From positions 372,001 through 436,000 of the forward strand of contig NZ_JACVUP010000001.1 in assembly GCF_016625195.1 (NCBI RefSeq): 64,000 bases of DNA, given 5' to 3'. Shown here one piece after another: positions 9,297-17,559 of the stretch. Source of the DNA: Erwinia sp. S63. GTDB taxonomy: Bacteria; Pseudomonadota; Gammaproteobacteria; Enterobacterales; Enterobacteriaceae. The position numbers and the translations under genes are program-made. The stretch's first letter is position 1. The number at the start of each line of letters is the position of its first letter. The notes below the pieces were generated by a model. It saw nothing but the letters and a program-made list of their open reading frames with translations, searched no databases and was not told the DNA's origin.

Positions 9297-10349
9297 ATGG
9301 TGCAACGCAACGGCATTCTTGGTGCGGGCAGTATGCTGGTGGATCATGTGCAACGCATCACGCATTGGCCTGAACAAGGCTGGTTAGCCGAGATCACCCA
9401 CAGCGAGAAGTGCAGTGGCGGTGCCGCGCTCAATGTGCTTTTCACCTTAGCGCGCATGCAGGTGAATTTGCCGCTGGCCGGTATCGGGATGGTGGGCGAA
9501 GACAGCGATGGCGAATACATTCTACAGTTGCTGGACGATCATCAGATTGATCGTCAGTTTGTTCAGCGCACGCACAGTGTCAGCACGGCGATGACGCAGG
9601 TGATGACCACGCCGGATGGGCAACGCACCTTTTTCCATGCGCGCGGCGCCAATGCGCAGCTGGATTTGTCCCATTTTGCTGCGGTTGCCACACCACACCG
9701 CATTTTTCATCTCGGCTATTTGCTGTTGCTGGATAGCCTCGATCAGCCTGATGAGGAATTTGGTACGCGCAGTGCCCATCTGCTGGCGCAGATGCAGCAA
9801 CGCGGCTATCTCACCTCACTGGATCTGGTATCGCGAGCGGGGGAGTATCGGCCGCTGGTGATGCCGGCATTACGCTGGCTGGACTATCTGGTGATTAACG
9901 AACTGGAGGCACAGTCGCTCACTGGCGTGACGCTGCGCAGCGCTTCAGGGCTGGCGGCGCCCAGCGCCTTTGCTGCGGCTGCTGCCTGGCTAATGGAACA
10001 GGGTGTACGTCAACGCGTGGTGATCCATGCACCTGAAGGTGCGTGGGGGCAGGAACGCATGGGTGAGGGATTGTGGCAACCGGCGTGGTGCCTGAAACCA
10101 GAAGAGATTGTGGGCAGCGTTGGAGCAGGAGATGCGTTTTGTGCTGGGGTGTTATATGCCAGTCATGAAGGTTGGCCCCTGCTGGAGACATTGAAGCTGG
10201 CACATACCTGCGCTTGTTTCAATTTGCATGCAGCGAATGCGCTGGACGGCACGCGGCCATTGGCCGAGATGCAGCGCTGGATGAATCAGGCAATCTGTGT
10301 TTCACGCGCGGCTGAAGCCGGACGTAATACATCAGCGGAAAAAACATAG
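9297..10349 (+). CDS. PfkB-family carbohydrate kinase
   Basis: 350 residues from ATG 9297, one base after the aldolase stop, with GGGAGG just upstream. The N-terminal GGAALNVLFTLARM and C-terminal GSVGAGDAFCAGV motifs are the two PfkB signatures, the latter holding the catalytic Asp. It should phosphorylate the ketose before aldol cleavage. It is the last gene of the sugar operon and its 3' end overlaps the convergent response-regulator gene by 64 bp. Confidence 0.88.
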   Translation: MVQRNGILGAGSMLVDHVQRITHWPEQGWLAEITHSEKCSGGAALNVLFTLARMQVNLPLAGIGMVGEDSDGEYILQLLDDHQIDRQFVQRTHSVSTAMTQVMTTPDGQRTFFHARGANAQLDLSHFAAVATPHRIFHLGYLLLLDSLDQPDEEFGTRSAHLLAQMQQRGYLTSLDLVSRAGEYRPLVMPALRWLDYLVINELEAQSLTGVTLRSASGLAAPSAFAAAAAWLMEQGVRQRVVIHAPEGAWGQERMGEGLWQPAWCLKPEEIVGSVGAGDAFCAGVLYASHEGWPLLETLKLAHTCACFNLHAANALDGTRPLAEMQRWMNQAICVSRAAEAGRNTSAEKT

Positions 10350-11032
10350 CCGAGGCCGCGGATGGTGCGGATCAGACTTGGCTGATGGGGATTGATTTCG
10401 ATTTTCCGCCGCAGCCGCATAATCAGCACGTCAATGGTACGGTCGAACACCTCAAGACTTTCATTGTGAGTCAGTTCCAGCAGTTGATCACGCGTCAGCA
10501 CTTTGCGTGCGTGACCCACCAGGGCGCGCAACAGGGTATATTCGCCTTGAGTGAGGGCAACACTTTCGCGTTGAGGATTAAACAGCTGACAACGCGCATC
10601 ATCCAGGCGCCAGCCATTAAATTGCCATCCTTCATCCTGCTGTGTATCAGCGTGTGCCAGACGTCCACAGCGGCGCAGTGCAGCACGTGCACGCGCCACT
10701 ACCACGCGCGGATTAAAGGGCTTGGCGATGTAATCATCCGCACCCATCTCTAATCCCACCACCATATCCGCTTCCGATCCCATCCCGGTCAGCATGATGA
10801 CCAGCAGATCCGGTCGCTGCCGCTGCATCTGTTGCAGCACCAGTAAGCCGTTGGTATCCGGTAGCATCATGTCCAGCATCACCAGGGAGATTTCGGGGTG
10901 CAGGTTGAGCAGCGCCAGGGCATCTTTGCCCTGATGACAGCTGTAGACGGTAAACACATGTTCACTCAATACATCGTGCAGCAATTCACACACGGCACGA
11001 TCATCATCAACGACCAAAATCGCGGGCTTCAT
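10286..11032 (-). CDS. OmpR-family response regulator
   Basis: 248 residues. The receiver domain (1-120) has DDD near residue 11, the phospho-acceptor in MLDMMLPD (about 54) and the Lys of AKPF (about 104); the C-terminal winged helix ends with RTIRGLGYVF, typical of OmpR/PhoB DNA-binding domains. It is the natural partner for the hybrid kinase at the other end of the locus, and probably controls the intervening operon; this pairing is inferred from position only. The gene is convergent with the kinase-gene end of the operon, overlapping it. Confidence 0.88.
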   Translation of the reverse strand: MKPAILVVDDDRAVCELLHDVLSEHVFTVYSCHQGKDALALLNLHPEISLVMLDMMLPDTNGLLVLQQMQRQRPDLLVIMLTGMGSEADMVVGLEMGADDYIAKPFNPRVVVARARAALRRCGRLAHADTQQDEGWQFNGWRLDDARCQLFNPQRESVALTQGEYTLLRALVGHARKVLTRDQLLELTHNESLEVFDRTIDVLIMRLRRKIEINPHQPSLIRTIRGLGYVFSADVLRPASAARETQIA

Positions 11033-11185
11033 TGCGCTGTCTCTTATGTTGCGAAAGGGTTAAAAGCAGTGTAACCCGATGTTTTTGAGCTGCTGTCCTG
11101 CGCTGCAGAAACGTGAGCGCCATCGCTGTGCAGTGTGCGAAAGCGTGCGGTGCCGCAATATTTTCTACCGTGACCATCCGTCGCA

Positions 11186-11201
11186 GGGAAAACGATTGCG
11201 C
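11186..11201 (+). promoter_or_regulatory. Upstream PurR-like box
   Basis: GGGAAAACGATTGCGC resembles the PurR operator consensus (ACGCAAACGTTTGCGT type), with the half-site CGATTGCG intact and the left half weaker. It lies 89 bases before the stronger box. Confidence 0.5.
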
Positions 11202-11274
11202 GGCAATAGTGCAATGCACCATAATCGCGCCTCATTCTGGTTCGGAATTATCTTAACCGTCACGCTATGTGTAA

Positions 11275-11290
11275 ACGTAAACGATTGCGT
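11275..11290 (+). promoter_or_regulatory. PurR box before the purine permease
   Basis: ACGTAAACGATTGCGT is a near-palindromic match to the PurR operator. PurR with hypoxanthine or guanine represses purine biosynthesis and several permease genes in enterobacteria, so this site supports the purine assignment of the next gene. Confidence 0.75.
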
Positions 11291-11446
11291 ACGGTGATGG
11301 CATAGCTATTGCTATATGGACAGGGGAAAGCGGAAGGTGCTCTTGCCTTACGTCCGGCTCAAATCGCTTTCATCAAAAATATAATCAGTGTTTCAACCAC
11401 ATTGGCAAGAGAGAACGTGCACCCGTGCCGTCTCCGCTCATGAGAG

Positions 11447-12748
11447 ATGATGATGTTAGAAAAACTCTTCAAACTTAAAGCGCACAACACCACCGTGCGC
11501 ACAGAAATCATTGCGGGTATCACTACCTTCCTGGCTATGGCCTACATCCTGTTCGTTAACCCGAGCATTCTCGGTGCAACGGGTATGGATAAAGGCGCGG
11601 TGTTTGTGGCGACCTGTCTGGCAGCGGCAATTGGTTGTGTGCTGATGGGATTGATCGCGAACTATCCTATCGCGCTGGCACCGGGCATGGGTCTGAATGC
11701 CTTCTTCACTTACACCGTCGTGCTGCACATGGGTTACACCTGGCAGATCGCACTCGGCGCGGTGTTCCTGTCAGCGGTGATCTTCTTTGCACTGTCGATT
11801 TTCAAAATTCGTGAATGGATTATTGCCAGTATTCCGCTGCCGTTGCGCGCGGGCATCGCTGCCGGTATCGGCTTGTTCCTGGCACTGATTGCGCTGGAAG
11901 GCGCGGGCATCGTGGTGGATAACCCGGCAACACTGGTTGGCCTGGGCGATCTGACCAAACCGGGGCCACTGCTGGCACTGTTAGGCTTCTTCATCATTGT
12001 GGCACTGGAAGCGCGTCGCGTGACCGGCGCAGTACTGATTGGTATCCTGGTCGTGACCTTTATCTCGATGGGCATTGGTCTGACGCCATTTGGTGGCGTG
12101 TTCTCAGCACCACCTTCTATTGCACCAACCTTTATGCAACTGGATATCGCCGGTGCGTTTAACGTGGGTCTGGTGAGCGTTATCTTTGCCTTCCTGTTTG
12201 TGGATGTGTTCGATAACACCGGTACGCTTCTGGGCGTGACCAAGCGTGCGGGACTGGCAGATGAGCAGGGCAATGTGCCGAAAATGGGCCGTGCGTTAAT
12301 CGCTGACAGTGCGGCTGCGCTGTTTGGTTCACTGCTGGGTACCTCAACGACCACCAGTTATGTTGAATCTGCTGCGGGTGTCAGTGCCGGTGGTCGTACT
12401 GGTTTAACGGCGATTGTGGTTGCTGTACTTTTTCTGCTGAGCCTGTTCTTCTCGCCGCTGGCGGGTAGTGTTCCGGTTTACGCTACCGCACCGGCATTAC
12501 TGTTTGTTGCGGTGTTGATGGCCTCTGGTTTGGCCGAAATTGACTGGAAAGACATCACCACGGCTGCGCCAGTGACCGTCACCGCGCTGACCATGCCTTT
12601 GACTTACTCCATCGCCAACGGTATCGCCTTCGGTTTCATTACCTGGACCGTGGTAAAACTGCTGAGTGGTCGCACGAAAGAGATCAATGCTGCACTGGTG
12701 ATTCTCTCGATTCTGTTCGTCATCAAACTAGGCTGGCTGAGCGCTTAA
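11447..12748 (+). CDS. Purine permease (NCS2, AzgA-type; adenine/guanine/hypoxanthine class)
   Basis: 433 residues, an inner-membrane proton symporter of the AzgA-like branch of NCS2 (AdeP/AdeQ/GhxP relatives). Landmarks: HNTTVRTEIIAGITTFLAMAY at the N-terminus, the substrate-region motif APGMGLNAFF, DVFDNTGTLLGVT, and TSTTTSYVESAAGVSAGGRTG. It is closer in motif detail to AdeP/AdeQ (FD-x-x-GTLIGVT) than to GhxP, but exact base preference is open. Three in-frame ATGs cluster at the start (11447, 11450, 11456). PurR boxes lie upstream and a strong terminator follows. Confidence 0.85.
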   Translation: MMMLEKLFKLKAHNTTVRTEIIAGITTFLAMAYILFVNPSILGATGMDKGAVFVATCLAAAIGCVLMGLIANYPIALAPGMGLNAFFTYTVVLHMGYTWQIALGAVFLSAVIFFALSIFKIREWIIASIPLPLRAGIAAGIGLFLALIALEGAGIVVDNPATLVGLGDLTKPGPLLALLGFFIIVALEARRVTGAVLIGILVVTFISMGIGLTPFGGVFSAPPSIAPTFMQLDIAGAFNVGLVSVIFAFLFVDVFDNTGTLLGVTKRAGLADEQGNVPKMGRALIADSAAALFGSLLGTSTTTSYVESAAGVSAGGRTGLTAIVVAVLFLLSLFFSPLAGSVPVYATAPALLFVAVLMASGLAEIDWKDITTAAPVTVTALTMPLTYSIANGIAFGFITWTVVKLLSGRTKEINAALVILSILFVIKLGWLSA

Positions 12749-12760
12749 GTTTTGGTTTCC

Positions 12761-12787
12761 GGAAGCCCGCTCGGGCTTCCGTGTTTT
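12761..12787 (+). terminator. Rho-independent terminator of the purine permease
   Basis: GGAAGCCC and GGGCTTCC form a perfect 8-bp stem with a four-base loop, followed by GTGTTTT. Confidence 0.8.
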
Positions 12788-13005
12788 CTGTTTCATCCCC
12801 ACCAATATTTTATGTGCCATCTCTCGCAATCCCTCACTGTGACTGCTTTTGTTATTTCTCTGCCAGTTTTAGCCTGCGCGACGTACTGATGCCTGCCTGA
12901 ACTTTTTTGCCGTGAATGGCGGGTTCGTGGAATGTTTAATCGGCTCGAATCTGTTTCACTACGCTGCAAGGTGAAGAGATAGCCGGGACTATCTGGAGGT
13001 TTGTA

Positions 13006-13596
13006 ATGGAATACGCCATGCGTACTGCCCCGTTTCTTCCACCACTTATCTATGTCGTCAGGAATATCGGAGATTCAAAAATGGAAGAGTTAACTCAACG
13101 AGTCGGGTTACTGGAAAAAACTACGCATCAAATTCAACAGGATGTTGCCGTCCTGACTGCGCGATCCGAGAATTTCGCGACCAAGGCCGATATCGGCACG
13201 CTGCGTACCGAACTGCTGGGAGAAATGGGACAGTCGGAAAAGCGTAGCGATGGTAAGTTCGAAAAGATGGCGCTGCACTTTGACGATAAGCTGGGGGGAA
13301 TGGCGCGGCATTTCGACGATAAATTGGGAAAAATGGCGCTTCACTTTGACGATAAACTGGAAAAGTTGGAACTGCGCATCGACGACAAGCTAGACAAAAT
13401 GGAACAACGCATCGATCTGAAGTTTGAACGCATGGATGAAAAATTTGAGAAGAAGTTTGTCAGGATCGATGAGAGGTTTGAAAAGCTCAATGTGAAATTT
13501 GAAAAGCTGAATGACCGACTCACCTGGTCCATTATGGTGCCCGCTATTCTGGCTGTGCTGGCCTGGTTTGTGAAAGACCTGCTAGTTAAAGTTTGA
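13006..13596 (+). CDS. Membrane-anchored coiled-coil protein with hendecad repeats, function unknown
   Basis: 196 residues from ATG 13006 (GGAGGT five bases upstream); ATG 13081, beginning MEELTQRV and preceded by GGAGA, is an equally good internal start giving 171 residues. The central part is seven consecutive 11-residue units (13276-13506) of the form HFDDKLGxMAx, an uninterrupted hendecad pattern expected to form a right-handed or straight coiled coil. The C-terminus is one membrane helix (SIMVPAILAVLAWFV) with a short LLVKV tail. The first three repeats are also near-identical at DNA level (33 bp each). I do not recognise a functional family beyond loosely DUF1640-like coiled-coil proteins. 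It stands alone between the purine permease terminator and amn. Confidence 0.75.
   Translation: MEYAMRTAPFLPPLIYVVRNIGDSKMEELTQRVGLLEKTTHQIQQDVAVLTARSENFATKADIGTLRTELLGEMGQSEKRSDGKFEKMALHFDDKLGGMARHFDDKLGKMALHFDDKLEKLELRIDDKLDKMEQRIDLKFERMDEKFEKKFVRIDERFEKLNVKFEKLNDRLTWSIMVPAILAVLAWFVKDLLVKV
13276..13374 (+). repeat. Three tandem 33-bp repeats coding for hendecads
   Basis: Units at 13276, 13309 and 13342 each begin CACTTTGACGATAA or a one-to-three-base variant and encode HFDDKLxxMAx. Four more diverged units follow to 13506. Confidence 0.8.
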
Positions 13597-13610
13597 TCTG
13601 AAATCCAATG

Positions 13611-13639
13611 TAACTCCGGCCCCATTGGGACCGGAGTTA
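13611..13639. terminator. Hairpin between convergent genes
   Basis: TAACTCCGG and CCGGAGTTA pair, with an inner CCC/GGG continuation. It sits between the stops of the coiled-coil gene and amn. Neither side has a clean T-run, so it is a weak bidirectional terminator at best. Confidence 0.5.
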
Positions 13640-13644
13640 AACCT

Positions 13645-15093
13645 TTACCTGAAAGGGGGTTCATTAAAGGTGCGCAACTTCCTTGAATGCAACTTATCAC
13701 CCTCAGCACGCAGTAGTTCTACCGCGCAAATGCCAATCTGCAGGTGCTCAGAAATCGCCCCCTCATAGAAACGATTCGCCTGGCCCGGCAATTTAATCTC
13801 GCCGTGCAGTGGCTTATCCGAGACGCACAATAAGGTGCCGTAAGGTACACGGAAGCGATAACCCTGCGCGGCAATCGTGGCACTCTCCATATCTACCGCC
13901 ACCGCGCGGCTCAGGTTAAAGCGCAGTGCAGAAGCGGAGTAACGCAACTCCCAGTTGCGGTCATCCGTGGTCACTACTGTGCCGGTGCGCAGACGCTGTT
14001 TCACCTCTTCACCCGGCATGCCGCTCACGGCTTTGGTTGCGTCATACAGCGCACGCTGCACTTCAGCAATGCTTGGAATAGGGATGTCCGGCGGCAGCAC
14101 GCTATCCAGTACATGATCATCACGCAAATATGCATGTGCCAGCACGTAATCACCGATGGTCTGGCTTTCGCGCAGGCCGCCGCAGTGACCAATCATCAGC
14201 CAGGCGTGTGGGCGAATCACTGCCAGATGGTCGCAGATGGTTTTGGCATTGGACGGACCCACACCAATGTTCACCAACGTAATGCCACGGCGATTGGGTG
14301 ATGTCAGATGCCAGGCCGGCATCTGGTGCTTCTTCCAGGCCAGATCAGACATCATTGCCGTAGGGTCCTTGGTGTCAGCGGTGATCACCACATCGCCAGC
14401 ACAGGCAAGGCTGTCATAGGGTGTGGAAGGATCCTGCACCTGCTCAATTGCCCAGCGCACAAACTCATCGACATAGCGCGTGTAGTTAGTGAAGAGCACA
14501 AACGGCTGGAAATGCTCGACGGCTGTGCCGGTGTAATGGCGTAAACGCGCCAATGAGAAATCAGTGCGCAGTGCATCGAAGTGTGACAGCGGAAAAATGG
14601 CATTCGCATGGAACAGGCCATCTGCGGTTTCATCGCCAATCTGCGACAGTTCGGTGGTAGGGAAATGGCGCGCAATGCTGGCGCTCATTGAGCGATCCAG
14701 TGTCAGGCCGTCAATCACGTACGGGTAGGGAATCTCCTGCTGTGAAGGCACCACTTCAACCAGGACGTCGTACTCTTTCTCCAGCATCTGTAATTGCTCA
14801 CTCAGATAGTGACGCAACAGTGCCGGGCGGGTAATGGTGGTGCTGTAACTGCCGGTGTGGGTAAAACGTCCCCATGCGCGGGTGCGGTTCTGCTGAGGAC
14901 CTTCACCTAACCAGGTGATGCGCAGTTCCGGGTAAACAAACAGGCCTTTCTGTCGCGCATCTTCATCCGGTAGCGTGCCGTTGGTCGTGAAATCGCGAAT
15001 CGCGTTGCGCAGTGCTTCCACCGCGCTTTCATACAGGCGCTCCAGTTCATCCAGTGCCTGCTGGCTACTCAATCCGTTCCGTTGCGTATTCAT
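13645..15093 (-). CDS. amn: AMP nucleosidase
   Basis: 482 residues from ATG 15093 with GAAGGAG upstream (E. coli Amn has 484); the longer open frame to 15297 has no matching N-terminus. The enzyme hydrolyses AMP to adenine and ribose 5-phosphate in the cytoplasm. Strong family landmarks are the N-terminal ITRPALLRHYL, FVLFTNYTRYVDEF, and the C-terminal nucleoside-phosphorylase-like domain with NIGVGPSNAKTICDHLA, MIGHCGGLRESQ and VDMESATIAAQG. It is transcribed away from the amino-acid importer. Its proximity to a purine permease fits adenine salvage but they are not in one operon. Confidence 0.95.
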   Translation of the reverse strand: MNTQRNGLSSQQALDELERLYESAVEALRNAIRDFTTNGTLPDEDARQKGLFVYPELRITWLGEGPQQNRTRAWGRFTHTGSYSTTITRPALLRHYLSEQLQMLEKEYDVLVEVVPSQQEIPYPYVIDGLTLDRSMSASIARHFPTTELSQIGDETADGLFHANAIFPLSHFDALRTDFSLARLRHYTGTAVEHFQPFVLFTNYTRYVDEFVRWAIEQVQDPSTPYDSLACAGDVVITADTKDPTAMMSDLAWKKHQMPAWHLTSPNRRGITLVNIGVGPSNAKTICDHLAVIRPHAWLMIGHCGGLRESQTIGDYVLAHAYLRDDHVLDSVLPPDIPIPSIAEVQRALYDATKAVSGMPGEEVKQRLRTGTVVTTDDRNWELRYSASALRFNLSRAVAVDMESATIAAQGYRFRVPYGTLLCVSDKPLHGEIKLPGQANRFYEGAISEHLQIGICAVELLRAEGDKLHSRKLRTFNEPPFR

Positions 15094-15184
15094 AGATTCT
15101 CCTTCAGGAAACGTGGACCGATTTGACCAGAGCATAGCGGATAAACACCCCAGCACGATGAATAATCTGTGATCGACCGCATTC

Positions 15185-15201
15185 TGCACCATCACGGTGC
15201 T
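15185..15201 (+). promoter_or_regulatory. NtrC-type enhancer site
   Basis: TGCACCATCACGGTGCT matches the NtrC palindrome (TGCACYN5GGTGCA) at all but the last base. It lies about 110 bases upstream of a sigma-54 promoter, the usual distance. A second pair of arms (CCGCAT / ATGCGG) extends the symmetry outward. Confidence 0.7.
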
Positions 15202-15310
15202 GGTATGCGGCTTAACTCTGGCTATGTTTATGATTAGCAGGGATGTCACCTCGCGCCTCGTCTGCCCTGACGCGATGCCACTGCAAAAAGCTGCCACCGA
15301 CCGTCTTCTT

Positions 15311-15326
15311 TGGCGAGTTTCTTGCT
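15311..15326 (+). promoter_or_regulatory. Sigma-54 promoter of the liv-type operon
   Basis: TGGCGAGTTTCTTGCT fits TGGCACG-N4-TTGCW with exact GG to GC spacing and two mismatches (A5 to G, C6 to A). Together with the upstream NtrC-like site it predicts induction under nitrogen limitation. The whole gap 15094-15438 holds no gene. Confidence 0.75.
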
Positions 15327-15438
15327 TATTTCATAACCGTGGCCCTACCAGCCACACAATGCGCTGCAAAAGTTTCAGAAATTGATTTCTCCCAGGCCGT
15401 GGTATGGCTCCGTTCCTGACCCGTTGAGGATTGAAAGC

Positions 15439-16554
15439 ATGTCTTTGAAATTCATGAAACACCCAGTGAAGGTGGTACTTGCAGGTTGCCTGAGCATGGC
15501 ATTTTACGCTCAGGCGGATATCAAGATTGGTGTGGCAGGCCCGTTCTCTGGCCCAAATGCGACCTACGGGGCGCAATACTGGAAGGGTGCAAGTCAGGCT
15601 GCTGATGATATCAATGCCGCTGGCGGTATTAACGGCGAAAAAATTGTGCTGGTGCAGGGCGATGATGCCTGCGAACCCAAACAAGCAGTATCAGTAGCAA
15701 ACCGACTCGTCGATCAGGACAAAGTGATGGCGGTGGTGGGTCACTTCTGTTCCTCCTCTACCATGCCCGCGTCAGAGGTGTATGACGAAGCTGGCGTGTT
15801 GGCGATTACCCCCGGATCCACCAACCCGCAAATCACCGAGCGCGGCATGAAAACCATGTTCCGCATGTGTGGCCGTGACGATCAGCAAGGCGCGATTGCG
15901 GCGGACTTCATTATCGACAAACTGAAAGCGAAAAAGGTGGCGGTGATCCATGACAAGGATACTTATGGTCAGGGGCTGGCCGATGCCACCAAAGCCGCGC
16001 TGGAAAAACGTGGCGTGAAAGAGGTGCTGTATGAAGGGCTTTCTCGCGGTGAGAAAGACTTCAATGCGCTGGTCACCAAGATTGGCGCGGTGAAACCCGA
16101 CGTGGTTTATTTCGGTGGATGTCATCCAGAAGCCGGTCCGCTGGTGCGTCAGATGCGTGAGCAGGGTGTGAATGCCGCCTTCTTCTCCGGAGATTGCATC
16201 GTGACGGAAGAGATGGTGACAGCGGCAGGCGGCCCTCAATACACTAAAGGGGTTTACATGACCTTCGGTAATGACCCGCGCACCATTCCGGATGGCAAAG
16301 CGGTGATTGAGAAGTTCCGCGCCAGCGGCTTCGAACCGGAAGGTTACACCCTGTACGCTTACGCCTCTGTGCAGGCTATTGCGGCGGCTTACAAAGCGGC
16401 GGGTAAAGACAACGCCAAAGCCAGTGACTGGTTAAAAGCCAACAGCGTCGACACCGTGATGGGTAAAAAAGCCTGGGATGGCAAAGGCGATCTGAAAGTC
16501 TCGGATTATGTGGTTTATCAGTGGGATGACAAAGGCAAATATCACCAACTGTAA
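15439..16554 (+). CDS. Periplasmic branched-chain/amide-type amino-acid binding protein (LivJ/LivK/BraC family)
   Basis: 371 residues from ATG 15439 (TGAGGA upstream). Signal peptide about 1-25 ending in YAQA, then the Leu-binding fold: IKIGVAGPFSGPNATYG, DDACEPKQAVSVANRL, GHFCSSSTMPAS, TPGSTNPQITERG, HDKDTYGQG and C-terminal ANSVDTVMGK. The segment FRMCGRDDQQG resembles broad-specificity Bra/Liv-type proteins of rhizobia more than E. coli LivJ (which has FRTTGLDSDQG-like sequence), so the ligand may be wider than leucine, isoleucine and valine. It is the first gene of a five-gene operon behind a sigma-54 promoter. Confidence 0.85.
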   Translation: MSLKFMKHPVKVVLAGCLSMAFYAQADIKIGVAGPFSGPNATYGAQYWKGASQAADDINAAGGINGEKIVLVQGDDACEPKQAVSVANRLVDQDKVMAVVGHFCSSSTMPASEVYDEAGVLAITPGSTNPQITERGMKTMFRMCGRDDQQGAIAADFIIDKLKAKKVAVIHDKDTYGQGLADATKAALEKRGVKEVLYEGLSRGEKDFNALVTKIGAVKPDVVYFGGCHPEAGPLVRQMREQGVNAAFFSGDCIVTEEMVTAAGGPQYTKGVYMTFGNDPRTIPDGKAVIEKFRASGFEPEGYTLYAYASVQAIAAAYKAAGKDNAKASDWLKANSVDTVMGKKAWDGKGDLKVSDYVVYQWDDKGKYHQL

Positions 16555-16564
16555 TTCGACACGT

Positions 16565-16588
16565 GGCCCCGCATCGCGGGGCCTTTCG
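16565..16588 (+). terminator. Attenuating hairpin between binding protein and permease genes
   Basis: GGCCCCGC and GCGGGGCC form a perfect 8-bp stem with a three-base loop followed by TTT. It probably lowers downstream expression relative to the binding protein. Confidence 0.65.
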
Positions 16589-16634
16589 CCATTGGGCGCG
16601 ATGTGTGCGCTCCCTCGACGCGCGGGATGGATTT

Positions 16635-17549
16635 ATGGACGCCTTTTTCTTACAGCAGCTGATTAACGGCCTGACGCTGGGCGCGGTGTATGGGTTGATC
16701 GCCATCGGTTACACCATGGTTTACGGCATTATCGGCATGATCAACTTCGCGCATGGCGAGGTGTATATGATCTCCGCCTACTTATGCGCGATAGGCTTAG
16801 CGTTACTGAGTTTCTTTGGTATTCACTCCTTTCCATTACTGATTTTCGGCACCTTGCTATTCACCATTATCGTCACTGCGGCTTATGGCTGGGCCATCGA
16901 GCGTATTGCTTACCGACCCCTGCGTAATTCCACGCGCCTTGCACCGCTGATATCTGCCATCGGCATGTCACTGATTCTGCAAAACTACGTGCAACTCAGT
17001 CAGGGTCCCAACCAGCAGGGCATTCCGACGCTGCTGACGGGGGTGCTGCGCATGGAAGTGGATGGTGGCATCGTGCAAATCACCTGGACCAAAGTCTTTA
17101 TTCTGATTGCCGCGTTCTGTGGCATGGCGCTGCTCACCTGGATCATTCAGTACACCAAACTTGGCCGCATCTGCCGTGCCGTTCAGCAGGATCGGCGCAT
17201 GGCATCGATTCTCGGCATCAATACTGACCGCGTGATTTCGCTGGTGTTTGTCATTGGGGCAGCCATGGCCGGACTCGCGGGCGTGCTGGTGACCATGAAT
17301 TACGGCACGTTTGATTTTTATGCCGGATTTATTATCGGTATCAAAGCCTTTACGGCCGCAGTGTTAGGCGGCATTGGCTCGCTGCCGGGCGCGATGTTGG
17401 GTGGCTTGTTGCTCGGCGTGGCAGAAGCTCAGTTCGCGGGGCTGGTGAACTCTGACTATAAAGACGTGTTCTCGTTTTCGCTGCTGGTGGTGATTTTAAT
17501 CTTCCGTCCGCAGGGACTCCTGGGGCGCCCGCTGGTCGCGAAAGTGTGA
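16635..17549 (+). CDS. livH: Branched-chain amino-acid ABC permease LivH type
   Basis: 304 residues from ATG 16635, which begins MDAFFLQQLINGLTLGAVYG as in LivH; the frame is open earlier but without family similarity. The protein is very hydrophobic with about eight membrane segments, and carries the LivH motifs YTMVYGIIGMINFAHGE and GGIGSLPGAMLGG. It forms half of the translocation pore. The next gene begins 10 bases after its stop. Confidence 0.9.
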   Translation: MDAFFLQQLINGLTLGAVYGLIAIGYTMVYGIIGMINFAHGEVYMISAYLCAIGLALLSFFGIHSFPLLIFGTLLFTIIVTAAYGWAIERIAYRPLRNSTRLAPLISAIGMSLILQNYVQLSQGPNQQGIPTLLTGVLRMEVDGGIVQITWTKVFILIAAFCGMALLTWIIQYTKLGRICRAVQQDRRMASILGINTDRVISLVFVIGAAMAGLAGVLVTMNYGTFDFYAGFIIGIKAFTAAVLGGIGSLPGAMLGGLLLGVAEAQFAGLVNSDYKDVFSFSLLVVILIFRPQGLLGRPLVAKV

Positions 17550-17559
17550 GGAAGCCACG

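Larger units (their letters stand above)
11033..11446. other. Regulatory gap before the purine permease
   Basis: 414 bases without a convincing gene. It separates the response regulator (minus) from the purine permease (plus) and holds two PurR-like boxes, listed separately, plus a long leader of about 130 bases after the second box. No known riboswitch fold was recognised in that leader. Confidence 0.6.

Noticed and set aside
11291..11446. Possible purine riboswitch in the leader of the purine permease
   Set aside because: The conserved junction and kissing-loop sequences of purine riboswitches are not seen; PurR boxes explain control adequately.
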